A stretch of 8,947 bases of DNA, taken from the NCBI GenBank assembly GCA_028280915.1, contig JANQKX010000691.1, forward strand, positions 1 to 8,947, written 5' to 3'. The stretch's first letter is position 1, and every line of letters begins with the position of its first letter. Below the pieces are notes generated by a model that saw only the letters and a program-made list of their open reading frames with translations, had not been told where the DNA came from and did no database searches. Below are positions 1-6,817 of the stretch, piece after piece. Origin of the DNA: Kiloniellaceae bacterium (GTDB lineage Bacteria; Pseudomonadota; Alphaproteobacteria; Kiloniellales; Kiloniellaceae). A program made the translations under genes and the position numbers.

Positions 1-265
1 CGGCCAGGGTGACGATGCCGGCGAAATCCAGCTCGGTCAAAAAGGCCGTGGTTTCCCCCACGGTGGCTTCGGCGCGCATGGACAGCACCACCTCGAAGGT
101 GGTGTCGTTGAGCTTGGCCGGGGTCACGTCGATGGCGATGTTCAGGTCCGGCGCGTTTTGGGACATGGCGGCAAAAATGGCGGGTGCGTTGGGGTTTTCG
201 AAGGAATGATCCTTAATGTACTGGGTGTTGATCACCATGGGCGGTGTGTTTTCTTGCTCGGCCAT
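1..265 (-). CDS. secB: Protein-export chaperone SecB (partial, 3' end outside window)
   Basis: The first 88 residues read MAEQENTPPMVINTQYIKDH and onward through SFENPNAP, the hallmark N-terminal strand of SecB, then a segment ending FLTELDFAGIVTLA that matches the SecB beta-sheet core. SecB is a cytosolic homotetramer that holds unfolded preproteins and passes them to SecA at the SecYEG translocon. The family is about 150-170 residues, so roughly the C-terminal half lies beyond the left edge. The ATG at 265 is supported by an AAGGAAA ribosome-binding site six bases upstream. The gene lies downstream of fxsA and the phosphatase gene on the same strand, separated by 176 bp, so it may have its own promoter or be read from the fxsA promoter. 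Identity is firm; the partial length is an edge effect. Confidence 0.95.
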   Translation of the reverse strand, partial: MAEQENTPPMVINTQYIKDHSFENPNAPAIFAAMSQNAPDLNIAIDVTPAKLNDTTFEVVLSMRAEATVGETTAFLTELDFAGIVTLA

Positions 266-441
266 ATCGGGTTTCCTTGGGGTTTATTGGGATAGGAACG
301 GAGTGCCACCATTCGATGCCATGGGACAGGCGCTGCCATGGAAACCGCCGTTGAGGGCGCCATTGGCGCGCAGGCCTTAACACGATTGGGCGACCCGGAC
401 AACCGGCGCGGATTTTGCCCGCCAAAATTATCCGGCGAATA
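266..441. other. Gap between the phosphatase gene and secB, with a small hairpin
   Basis: This 176-bp gap holds no supported gene; ORFs crossing it are shadows with no recognisable protein. Next to the phosphatase stop, ATTTTG (412-417) and CAAAAT (423-428) form a 6-bp inverted repeat with a 5-base loop. On the transcribed minus strand it can extend with GGC/GCC pairs across a 3-base bulge. No T-run follows, so it is not a typical intrinsic terminator, but it could end or protect the upstream mRNA. I could not identify a convincing sigma-70-type promoter for secB here. Confidence 0.4.
272..278 (-). promoter_or_regulatory. Ribosome-binding site of secB
   Basis: On the minus strand this reads AAGGAAA, a good Shine-Dalgarno core, six bases before the ATG at 265. 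It supports that start codon. Confidence 0.6.
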
Positions 442-999
442 TTATGTGGCGTCGCCGAAGACTTTGCTGTCACCGGTCACCGGGTTGAAGCGCACGACGC
501 TGGCGTTGGAGACTTCGTGACCGGACAAGGCGCGGATAAAACCCCAGTGGCTCACCACCAGGTGGGTCTCCCAGGCCGGGTGGGCGGCCATGCGGTCGCG
601 GAAACGGTCGCTGCGCGCTTGGATGCCGTCATGGGTTTCGCCGCTGTCGGGCCACCATTGTTCCACCAGATCGGCGAAGTTGAAACGGGGCCAGCGGGCC
701 TTCAGTTCCGGTGTGGGCGAGCCGATATCGCAGGCAAAAAAGGCGCGCTCGCCGACCACCGGATCCACATGGACCGGTAAGTTTAAGGATTCGGCAATGA
801 TTTCGGCGGTGTGCAGGGCGCGCCAATAAGGACTGGTGATGATCACCTGGAGATGATCATAGGGCCCAAGGTCCTCGGCCACCTGTTTGGCCTGATCCAT
901 GCCCCGGTCGGTCAGCCGCGGGTCGATGATACCCGGATCTATCCGGGTCTTGGAATAATGGACGTTGAAGTGGGATTCCCCGTGGCGGACCAAAATCAT
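442..999 (-). CDS. Histidine phosphatase (phosphoglycerate mutase-like) family protein
   Basis: The 185-residue protein opens MILVRHGESHFN, the RHG motif of the histidine phosphatase superfamily. Expected active-site residues are present: Arg5 and His6 (phospho-acceptor), Arg60 in SPYWRALHTAE, Glu84 in GERAFF (candidate proton donor), and His151 in VVSHWGFIRAL. There is no signal peptide, so it should be cytosolic. It could dephosphorylate a small metabolite or act on a phosphoprotein; the sequence does not say which, and it is too short and divergent to be called a glycolytic phosphoglycerate mutase. Its ATG overlaps the fxsA stop (ATGA), and there is no strong ribosome-binding site of its own, so translation is probably coupled to fxsA. 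Family confident, substrate unknown. Confidence 0.88.
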   Translation of the reverse strand: MILVRHGESHFNVHYSKTRIDPGIIDPRLTDRGMDQAKQVAEDLGPYDHLQVIITSPYWRALHTAEIIAESLNLPVHVDPVVGERAFFACDIGSPTPELKARWPRFNFADLVEQWWPDSGETHDGIQARSDRFRDRMAAHPAWETHLVVSHWGFIRALSGHEVSNASVVRFNPVTGDSKVFGDAT

Positions 1000-1628
1000 C
1001 GCGGCAATCTCGGCGGCGGGCCATTCTCGGCGGGGCCCTTTGTCCCAGAATCGTTGGCCGGGGTGCCGTCCGCCTTCTGATCAGTGATATCCTCGAACTC
1101 CCCGTCGATGACGCCACCCGGCCCCCGTCCAGGGCCACGCCCAGGTTTACGGCCCGGTCTGTTTCCCCCCGGTCCACCTCCGGGCGCGCGCCCGCCTTGA
1201 CCGTGGGGGCGCCGGTCCCAGCCCTTGCTGAGATCCACTTCCTCTCCGTCGATGAAGACCCGCTGGTTGGTGCGGGTTTCCAAACGCTTGGCGAGGAACT
1301 TGCGCAAGGCCTGCCGAACGGCCGGCACGAAGAGCAACAAGCCAAGCAGATCGGTCACGAATCCCGGTACCAAGAGCAAAAAAGCGGCCAGCAAAATGCA
1401 AAAGCCGTTGAACAGCTCCTCGGCTGGCATGACCCCCTGGTCCATCTGAGCCCGGGCCCGGGTGAGGGTGGCAAGTCCCTGGGCGCGCAGCAGGATCGAG
1501 CCCGCCACGGCGGTCGCCACGGTGATCAAGATGGTCGGCAGCACACCGATGCGTTCACCCACTTGAATGAACACAGCTATTTCGATAAGCGGTAGGCCGA
1601 TAAACAGGGCCAATAAAAGGATGGCCAT
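996..1628 (-). CDS. fxsA: FxsA family membrane protein with Gly/Pro/Arg-rich tail
   Basis: Residues 1-20 and about 28-46 are hydrophobic and match FxsA, with the family segments LIEIAVFIQVGERIG and LLVPGFVTDLLGLLLFVP (residues 86-103) forming the later membrane hairpin. FxsA is an inner-membrane protein known in E. coli for suppressing F-plasmid exclusion of phage T7; its native role is unclear. At 210 residues it is longer than the roughly 160-residue E. coli protein. The extra length is a disordered tail: residues 139-172 are nearly all Gly, Pro and Arg, then a VIDGEFEDI motif of the kind I recall at the end of alphaproteobacterial FxsA, then a polar end. The ATG at 1628 follows a GGGAAAGAG ribosome-binding site. 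It heads a probable operon with the phosphatase gene and perhaps secB. Confidence 0.9.
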   Translation of the reverse strand: MAILLLALFIGLPLIEIAVFIQVGERIGVLPTILITVATAVAGSILLRAQGLATLTRARAQMDQGVMPAEELFNGFCILLAAFLLLVPGFVTDLLGLLLFVPAVRQALRKFLAKRLETRTNQRVFIDGEEVDLSKGWDRRPHGQGGRAPGGGPGGNRPGRKPGRGPGRGPGGVIDGEFEDITDQKADGTPANDSGTKGPAENGPPPRLPR

Positions 1629-1712
1629 ACTTGCTCTTTCCCTGGCATTTCCTTATTTACAACACATAGTGCCGACTTGCGTTAAGATCGGCTGGATCGG
1701 ACTTGATGACTT
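1629..1712. promoter_or_regulatory. Divergent fxsA / timA intergenic region
   Basis: The two genes point away from each other across 84 bp, so promoters for both should lie here or just inside the genes. The stretch at 1650-1690 is richer in A and T than its surroundings. I see no clear pair of -35 and -10 boxes and no extended palindrome, so no start site is proposed. The plus-strand gene has only a weak ribosome-binding site (GGA-type bases at about 1695-1701). Confidence 0.45.
1634..1642 (-). promoter_or_regulatory. Ribosome-binding site of fxsA
   Basis: On the minus strand this reads GGGAAAGAG, five bases before the ATG at 1628. It supports the chosen start, which also gives the full first membrane segment. 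Confidence 0.55.
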
Positions 1713-2426
1713 ATGAATGAAAGTTTCGCGTTTCTAGACATAATTATTCTAGGCGTCATTGCCGCCTTTATTATCTTCCGTCTGCGGAGCGTGCTGGGCA
1801 AACGCACCGGGCACGAGCAGCGGCCGACCAACGATCCCTTCAAACCTCAACAAGGCGGCGAAGATGATAAGGTCGTCCATCTGCCCGACCGTGGCAAGCC
1901 CGAAGGGGCTGATTTGGGCCGGAAAGACGAATCTTTCGACGACCTGCCCGAAACCCCGGTCGAAGGGGAAGGGGACTTGGGCGCCGGCCTCACCAAGATC
2001 AAGCTGGCCGACCGCGCCTTCGAGCCGGGCGAATTCATCACCGGCGCGCGCATGGCCTTTGAAATGGTGATCGGCGCTTTTGCGGGAGGGGATAAAAAGA
2101 CCCTGCGGCCCCTGCTGGCAAACGAGGTTTTCGATAACTTCGCCCAGGCCATCGATGCCCGCGAGGAAAATAACCAAAAGCTTGAAACCACGCTGATCGG
2201 GATCACCGAAAGCGAGATCATCGAGGCGGATCTGCAGCAAAAAACCGCTTTTGTGACGGTGAAGTTCGTCTCTGAACAGGTGAACGTCACCCGTGACACC
2301 GATGGCGAGGTGGTGGACGGCGACCCCAGCCATGTGGCCAAGATCACCGATATCTGGACCTTTGCCCGCAATACCCGAAGCCGTGACCCCAACTGGACCC
2401 TGGTGGCGACTGGTAGCGCCAACTAA
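1713..2426 (+). CDS. timA: Tim44-like domain protein (TimA type), membrane anchored
   Basis: The 237-residue protein has a single hydrophobic segment at residues 7-23 followed by RLRSVLGKRTG, an acidic, low-complexity linker to about residue 95, and a C-terminal Tim44-like domain (about 100-235). The domain shows the family pattern: ARMAFEMVIGAFAGGDKKTL, then LRPLLANEVFDNFAQAID, and a final strand ITDIWTFARN...DPNWTLVATG. In mitochondria Tim44 ties Hsp70 to the import channel through this fold. The bacterial relatives in alphaproteobacteria, studied in Caulobacter as TimA, are anchored at the inner membrane and their role is not well established. The gene starts a plus-strand run with mltA 50 bp downstream, suggesting co-transcription. 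Family assignment is strong; function is open. Confidence 0.9.
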   Translation: MNESFAFLDIIILGVIAAFIIFRLRSVLGKRTGHEQRPTNDPFKPQQGGEDDKVVHLPDRGKPEGADLGRKDESFDDLPETPVEGEGDLGAGLTKIKLADRAFEPGEFITGARMAFEMVIGAFAGGDKKTLRPLLANEVFDNFAQAIDAREENNQKLETTLIGITESEIIEADLQQKTAFVTVKFVSEQVNVTRDTDGEVVDGDPSHVAKITDIWTFARNTRSRDPNWTLVATGSAN

Positions 2427-2441
2427 GGACCCTGGGCCGCC

Positions 2442-2480
2442 ATGGCCGGAACCGATACAACCTGGTCCGATAAGAAATGA
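2442..2480 (+). CDS. Candidate 12-codon leader mini-ORF overlapping the mltA start
   Basis: An ATG at 2442 opens the reading frame MAGTDTTWSDKK, whose TGA (2478-2480) overlaps the mltA ATG in an ATGA arrangement. An AAGGA sequence lies at 2425-2429 across the timA stop, twelve bases before this ATG, which is longer than ideal. mltA itself has no good ribosome-binding site. The mini-ORF could therefore deliver ribosomes to mltA by translational coupling. This is inference from position alone; such a short frame can arise by chance. Confidence 0.25.
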   Translation: MAGTDTTWSDKK

Positions 2481-3757
2481 GAAAGAACGCGGTTCACGTG
2501 CCGAACGTTCCACCCAGTCTTCGCCGCAACAGATTTTGGCCGCTGCTCGCGGTCAGCGGGCTTTGCCTTCTTCTAGCGGCCTGTCCCTCCGAAGCGCCCG
2601 ATCAAAAGTCGGTCATCTCCAAGCCCGACGCGGTGGGGGCGGAGACGCCTGGCGGGGACCTCTCCCTTCTTTTGCCCGTGGCCTTCGGCGCCCTGCCGGG
2701 CTGGGACGAAGATACCATGGCCGAGGCCTTGCCCGCCCTTAAGAGATCCTGCGGCCGCTTGACCCGGCAGCCGGCGGAACGGCCCATTGGGCCCGACGGC
2801 TTGGCCGGTACGGTGGGTGACTGGGCGGCTCCTTGCCAGGCCTTGTCCGGATTGGCGGCGGGCGATGACGGTCAGGTCCGGGCCACCATCGAAGCGTGGT
2901 TCCAGCCTTTCCTCGTCTCCAACGGGACCGATACCAGCGGCATCTTCACCGGCTATTTCGAGAGCGAACTCAAAGGGGACTGGCTGCCCACCTCGCCCGA
3001 CGCGGTGCCCCTTTACCGGCCGCCGCCCGATTTGATCGCCGTGGATTTGGGGCGATTTCGCGCCGATTTGAGGGGCAAGCGCATCGTCGGGCGCCTCAAC
3101 GGCAGCGAGCTGGTGCCTTATCACGACCGGGCCAGCATCGATCAGGGCGTCTTGTCGGAAAAGGGCTTGGAGCTGTTCTGGATCAACGATCCGGTGGATG
3201 CCTTTTTCCTCCACATTCAAGGCTCCGGCCGGGTGGAGCTGCCCAACGGGGAGCGCAAGCGGGTGGGCTACGCGGCCTCCAACGGCTTGCCGTTTTTCGC
3301 CATTGGCGCCTACATGCTGGACGAAGGCCTGATCTCCCGCAAGGAAGCCAGCGCCCAGGCCATCCAGGCCTGGCTGCGGGAGCATCCCGAGGAAGCCCGT
3401 CAGGTGATGCAGCGCAATCCCCGTTACATCTTTTTCCAGGAAGTGGAAGGGGAGGGGCCCATCGGCGCGCAAGGGGTGCCCTTGACCGCGGGGCGCAGTC
3501 TGGCGGTGGATCCCGACTTTTTGCCTCTGGGGGCGCCCGTGTACCTGGATACCACCTGGCCGGCGTCCGACCGGCCCTTGCAGCGCCTCATGGTGGCGCA
3601 AGACACCGGCTCGGCGATCAAGGGTGCCATACGCGGCGATTTTTTCTGGGGCACCGGCGACGCGGCCTTGGCGGAGGCCGGCCGTATGAAGCAAAAGGGC
3701 AGCTACTATCTGCTGCTGCCCAAGGCCGTGGCCGAGCGCCGGGACCTGTCCAGCTGA
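2477..3757 (+). CDS. mltA: Membrane-bound lytic murein transglycosylase A (MltA), lipoprotein
   Basis: MltA cleaves the MurNAc-GlcNAc bond of peptidoglycan with formation of 1,6-anhydroMurNAc, helping wall turnover. The 426-residue protein has a basic N-terminus, a hydrophobic segment (21-33) and a lipobox LAAC with Cys36; Pro37 rather than Asp at +2 favours sorting to the outer membrane. The MltA domain begins near residue 150 with GIFTGYFESEL, continues with FFLHIQGSGRVELPNG and RVGYAASNGLPF, and ends in the 3D barrel domain (GRSLAVDPDFLPLGAPVYLD, then VAQDTGSAIKGAIRGDFFWG). Asp376 in AQDTG is in the position of the catalytic Asp of the family. A TAA lies three codon-spaces upstream at 2471, so ATG 2477 is the earliest in-frame start; its ribosome-binding site is weak. 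It follows timA by 50 bp. Confidence 0.95.
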   Translation: MRKNAVHVPNVPPSLRRNRFWPLLAVSGLCLLLAACPSEAPDQKSVISKPDAVGAETPGGDLSLLLPVAFGALPGWDEDTMAEALPALKRSCGRLTRQPAERPIGPDGLAGTVGDWAAPCQALSGLAAGDDGQVRATIEAWFQPFLVSNGTDTSGIFTGYFESELKGDWLPTSPDAVPLYRPPPDLIAVDLGRFRADLRGKRIVGRLNGSELVPYHDRASIDQGVLSEKGLELFWINDPVDAFFLHIQGSGRVELPNGERKRVGYAASNGLPFFAIGAYMLDEGLISRKEASAQAIQAWLREHPEEARQVMQRNPRYIFFQEVEGEGPIGAQGVPLTAGRSLAVDPDFLPLGAPVYLDTTWPASDRPLQRLMVAQDTGSAIKGAIRGDFFWGTGDAALAEAGRMKQKGSYYLLLPKAVAERRDLSS

Positions 3758-3867
3758 CCCTATCATTCTCGATAAGGCGTTGAACTTTCCCGCTTTCTCG
3801 CCCATCCTAAGGTCCAGAAGGAGCCATTTCACCGGGCCTTTCCGGTACCGCCAAATCGAGAGGGAGC
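3758..3867 (+). promoter_or_regulatory. Upstream region of lutABC, with possible promoter
   Basis: This 110-bp gap separates mltA from lutA. TTGAAC at 3780-3785 is a fair -35 box; 17-18 bases later the sequence is only CATCCTA, a poor -10. A good AAGGAG at 3818-3823 has no usual start codon behind it. The ribosome-binding site of lutA, GAGAGGGAG, is at 3858-3866, directly before the ATG. I see no clear GntR-type operator and no intrinsic terminator for mltA. The promoter call is weak. Confidence 0.3.
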
Positions 3868-4686
3868 ATGTCTGACCCGTCAAGACGCGTTGGGCCAGGA
3901 AACGCGGGGCCAAAACGCGTGGGATTGTTTGTGACGTGTCTGGTCGATCTGATGCGGCCTTCCGTAGGCTTTGCCGCGGTGGAGCTGCTGGAACGGGCCG
4001 GCTGTGATGTGGAGGTGCCGCTCAGCCAAACCTGCTGCGGGCAGCCGGCCTACAACTCCGGTGACCGGGCCCACGCGGAAGCGATCGCCCGGCAGGTGAT
4101 CGAGGCCTTTGCGGGTTTTGACTATGTGGTCGCGCCCTCGGGCTCCTGTGCCGCGACTATAAAGCACCACTATCCCCAGATGTTCGCCGATGACCCCGAT
4201 CTGACGGCAAAGGCCGAGGACCTGGCGGCGCGCACCTTTGAGCTGGTCTCCTTCTTGACCGATGTATGTGGCGTGACGGCGGTGAGCTCGGACTATCGCG
4301 GCAGCGTGACCTATCACGATTCCTGTTCCGGCTTGCGTGAAATGGGCGTTCAAAACCAGCCCCGCCAGCTCCTGGCCAGTTTGGACGGAGTGGACCTGGT
4401 GGAGATGGAAGAATCCGATGTGTGCTGCGGCTTCGGCGGTACCTTTTGCGTCAAGTATCCGCAAATCTCCAACAAAATGGTCAGTGAAAAGGCCAAGCGC
4501 ATCGAATCGACCGGTGCCGAGCTTTTACTGGCGGGAGATTTGGGGTGCTTGATGAACATGGCCGGCAAGTTGAAGCGCAACGGCAGTGCCGTCCAAGCCC
4601 GCCACGTGGCGGAGGTCCTTGCCAACCGCCTGGATGACCCGGCGATTGCCCAGCCGCCGTCAAGTGCCGGCCAGGGCGAAGGTTAG
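3868..4686 (+). CDS. lutA: L-lactate oxidation iron-sulfur protein LutA (LldE)
   Basis: LutA is the CCG-domain subunit of the LutABC (LldEFG) complex that oxidises L-lactate to pyruvate in the cytoplasm. Two CCG (cysteine-rich) domains are visible in the 272 residues. The first has Cys24 in FVTCLVDLMRPSVG, Cys56-Cys57 in QTCCGQPAYNSGD and Cys94 in PSGSC. The second has Cys153 in YHDSCSGLRE, Cys186-Cys187 in VCCGFGGTFC, Cys194 and Cys227 in DLGCLMN. These match the usual LutA pattern and should hold an iron-sulfur centre. The protein carries about 16 extra residues before the usual start of the family and a short polar C-terminal tail. A GTG at codon 18 would give the shorter form but lacks a suitably spaced ribosome-binding site, whereas ATG 3868 follows GAGAGGGAG. 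It is first of the three-gene operon, 11 bp before lutB. Confidence 0.94.
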   Translation: MSDPSRRVGPGNAGPKRVGLFVTCLVDLMRPSVGFAAVELLERAGCDVEVPLSQTCCGQPAYNSGDRAHAEAIARQVIEAFAGFDYVVAPSGSCAATIKHHYPQMFADDPDLTAKAEDLAARTFELVSFLTDVCGVTAVSSDYRGSVTYHDSCSGLREMGVQNQPRQLLASLDGVDLVEMEESDVCCGFGGTFCVKYPQISNKMVSEKAKRIESTGAELLLAGDLGCLMNMAGKLKRNGSAVQARHVAEVLANRLDDPAIAQPPSSAGQGEG

Positions 4687-4693
4687 GGGAGGG
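4685..4693 (+). promoter_or_regulatory. Ribosome-binding site of lutB
   Basis: AGGGGAGGG lies four bases before the lutB ATG at 4698 and overlaps the lutA stop codon, giving tight coupling of the two genes. Confidence 0.6.
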
Positions 4694-4697
4694 CAGT

Positions 4698-6131
4698 ATG
4701 GAGTCGACGGCCCACGCCTTTAAGGACAACGTGACCACGGCGCTGCACGACGCCAACCTGCAACAAGCCCTGGGCAAGGTGCGGCAAGGTTTCATCGTGA
4801 AGCGGCGGGAAGCGGCGGACCGCTTGCCGGAGTTCGAAGCCCTTCGGGACCAGGCCCGGGACATCAAAAACCACACTCTGGCTCACCTGGATTTTTACCT
4901 GGAGGCCTACGAAAAAAAAGTCACGGAACAAGGCGGCCAGGTGCATTGGGCGGCCACCGCCGAAGAAGCGCGGGACAAAATCGTGGACATTTGCCGGGCG
5001 GCGGACGCCAAGGTGGTGACCAAGGGCAAGTCCATGATCGCCGAGGAAATCGCCCTGAACGCCCACTTGGAAGAGGCCGGACTGGACGTGGTCGAGACGG
5101 ACCTGGGCGAATACATCATCCAGCTGCGCCATGAACCGCCCAGCCATATCATCGCCCCGGCCGTTCATGTCACCAAAAAACAGGTGGAGGCGGATTTTCG
5201 CCAGTACCACGCGGATCTGCCGCCCGAGCGTCACTTGGACGAGCCTTGGGAGCTGGTCAACGAGGCCCGCCAGGTCCTGCGCCAACGCTATTTCCAGGCG
5301 GATGTGGGGATCACCGGGGCCAACTTTCTGGTGGCCGAGACCGGCAGCTCCATCATCGTGACCAACGAGGGCAACGGCGACCTGACCCAGATTCTGCCCA
5401 AGGTGCACATCGTCATCACCTCCATCGAAAAGGTGGTGCCGAACCTGGACGACGCCATGGCGATCCTCAGGGTGCTCGCGCGCTCGGCGACGGGACAGGA
5501 ATTTTCCACCTATACCACTCTGTCCACGGGGCCGAAACGGGCCGAGGATCTGGATGGGCCGGAGGCCTACCACGTGATCCTGCTGGACAATGGGCGCAGC
5601 GGCATGCTGGGCGGTGACTTCGCCGATATGCTGCGGTGTATCCGCTGCGGGGCCTGCATCAATCACTGTCCGGTCTACCACGCCGTGGGCGGCCATGCCT
5701 ATGGCTGGGTCTATCCCGGGCCCATGGGATCGGTGCTGACGCCCAACCTGATCGGGGTGGAGGAGGCCGGGCATCTGCCCAATGCCTCCACCTTTTGCGG
5801 CCGCTGCGAGTCCGTCTGTCCCATGCGCATTCCCCTGCCCAAGATGATGCGTCACTGGCGCGAGCGGGAATTCGAGCGGCACCTGAGCCCAAAGGCGGTG
5901 CGCTGGGGCCTGTCCCTCTGGGCTTTTTTCGCCCGGCGGCCGCGGCTTTACGGCTGGGCCACCGGCATGGCCATGAGCCTCATGGCTGCCGTGGGGCGAA
6001 AGAACGGCTTTTTCGAACGCCTGCCCCTGGCCGGGGGATGGACCGATCACCGGGCCTTTCCCACGCCCCAGGGCCGGACCTTCCGGGCCCAGTGGGCCGC
6101 CCGCCAGCGGCAGGGGGAGGAGCCATCGTGA
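4698..6131 (+). CDS. lutB: L-lactate oxidation iron-sulfur protein LutB (LldF)
   Basis: LutB is the central electron-transfer subunit of the LutABC lactate-oxidising complex. Residues about 60-300 form the LUD domain, with VVTKGKSMIAEEIALN (107-122), GITGANFLVAETGSSIIVTNEGNG (204-227) and the segment TSIEKVVPNLDDA. Residues 310-380 form the ferredoxin-like part: CIRCGACINHCP (Cys314, 317, 320, 324) and CGRCESVCP (Cys367, 370, 374), separated by GGHAYGWVYPGPMGSVLTP. The seven-cysteine pattern is, from memory, normal for this family and not a lost ligand. The C-terminal 90 residues are the poorly conserved tail. The length of 477 residues is typical. Its TGA overlaps the lutC GTG, so lutA, lutB and lutC form one translationally linked operon. 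Confidence 0.96.
   Translation: MESTAHAFKDNVTTALHDANLQQALGKVRQGFIVKRREAADRLPEFEALRDQARDIKNHTLAHLDFYLEAYEKKVTEQGGQVHWAATAEEARDKIVDICRAADAKVVTKGKSMIAEEIALNAHLEEAGLDVVETDLGEYIIQLRHEPPSHIIAPAVHVTKKQVEADFRQYHADLPPERHLDEPWELVNEARQVLRQRYFQADVGITGANFLVAETGSSIIVTNEGNGDLTQILPKVHIVITSIEKVVPNLDDAMAILRVLARSATGQEFSTYTTLSTGPKRAEDLDGPEAYHVILLDNGRSGMLGGDFADMLRCIRCGACINHCPVYHAVGGHAYGWVYPGPMGSVLTPNLIGVEEAGHLPNASTFCGRCESVCPMRIPLPKMMRHWREREFERHLSPKAVRWGLSLWAFFARRPRLYGWATGMAMSLMAAVGRKNGFFERLPLAGGWTDHRAFPTPQGRTFRAQWAARQRQGEEPS
6112..6122 (+). promoter_or_regulatory. Ribosome-binding site that decides the lutC start
   Basis: AGGGGGAGGAG lies five bases before the GTG at 6128. The open frame reaches much further upstream without a stop, so this strong site, plus the GTGA overlap with the lutB stop, is what fixes the start of lutC. 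Confidence 0.7.
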
Positions 6132-6817
6132 GCGCCAGCCGGGAACACGTTCTGAATGCCGTGCGCGCCTCGATTCGGCAAAGCGGCAAGCCAACCCTGT
6201 CCCCGGAACAACTTACCGAGCGGCTCGAACGGCCCCGTCCCGGGCTGGTGCCACAGCGTGGCCAGTTGGATTTGGCCGGGCGTCTTGATCTGTTTGAATC
6301 ATGGGCCAAGGCCCTCTCCGCCACCTTGGTTCGCCTGGATGACCTGGCCCATGTGCCCCGGGCGGTGGCCGACTACCTGCGGCAAGAAAATCTGCCGGCC
6401 CAGGTCCGATTGGCGCCGACGCCGGAGATCGAGGGCCTGGATTGGCAAAGCCAAAGCTTGGTGGAGATCGCGCGGGGCCGGGCCCAAATCGACGACACCA
6501 CTTCCGTGACCCCCGCTTTTGCCGGGATCGCCGAAACCGGGACCCTGATGATGCTGTCCGGACCGCAGACGCCCACCACGCTCAACTTCGTCCCGGAAAA
6601 TCACATCGTGGTTCTAAAGGCCAGTCAGGTGGTGGGCAGCTATGAAGAGGCGCTGGCTCATCTGCGCCAAGTCCATGGCCAGGGCCGGATGCCGCGCACG
6701 GTCAACTATATCACCGGGCCGTCGCGCACCGCCGACATCGAGCAAACCATCCAACTGGGCGCCCATGGGCCCCGGCGCCTCCATATACTGCTGGTCAAGG
6801 ACTCCGCTGACGCGTAA
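6128..6817 (+). CDS. lutC: Lactate utilization protein LutC (LldG), LUD domain
   Basis: LutC is the third LutABC subunit and carries a LUD domain without iron-sulfur ligands. Translated from GTG 6128 the protein has 229 residues. The N-terminus (SREHVLNAVRASIRQ) is the usual LutC opening helix. The LUD core follows: GRAQIDDTTSVTPAFAGIAE (117-136), ETGTLMMLSGPQTPTTLNFV (136-155), NHIVVLKASQVV, and NYITGPSRTADIEQTIQLGAHGP (193-215), the family signature near the end. The frame is open upstream into lutB, but the start is set by the strong ribosome-binding site and the GTGA overlap. It closes the operon; no lactate permease (LutP/LldP) and no GntR-family LldR follow it. Confidence 0.94.
   Translation: MSASREHVLNAVRASIRQSGKPTLSPEQLTERLERPRPGLVPQRGQLDLAGRLDLFESWAKALSATLVRLDDLAHVPRAVADYLRQENLPAQVRLAPTPEIEGLDWQSQSLVEIARGRAQIDDTTSVTPAFAGIAETGTLMMLSGPQTPTTLNFVPENHIVVLKASQVVGSYEEALAHLRQVHGQGRMPRTVNYITGPSRTADIEQTIQLGAHGPRRLHILLVKDSADA

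Noticed and set aside
1749..2513. 254-codon open frame on the minus strand opposite timA
   Set aside because: It has no conserved motif and no ribosome-binding context; timA on the other strand has a membrane segment and a Tim44-like domain.
2896..3783. 295-codon open frame on the plus strand overlapping mltA in another frame
   Set aside because: The translation is Arg/Gly/Ala-rich low-complexity sequence, typical of a frame-shifted reading of a GC-rich gene.
3826..3867. Possible upstream ATT start of lutA behind AAGGAG
   Set aside because: ATT starts are very rare, the extra 14 residues match nothing I know in LutA, and ATG 3868 has its own ribosome-binding site.
2573..3913. 446-codon open frame on the minus strand opposite mltA
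   Set aside because: It has the same shadow composition, no family match, and covers the well-supported MltA frame.
3990..4150. Loss of a cysteine ligand in the first CCG domain of LutA (PSGSC in place of CxxC)
   Set aside because: As far as I recall, Ser at this place is normal in LutA proteins, so it is not evidence of a defective subunit.
4683..6194. 503-codon open frame on the minus strand opposite lutB
   Set aside because: The translation is rich in Gly, His, Pro and Arg with no recognisable domain, and lies exactly opposite a firmly identified gene. Long antisense frames of this sort are usual in GC-rich coding DNA.
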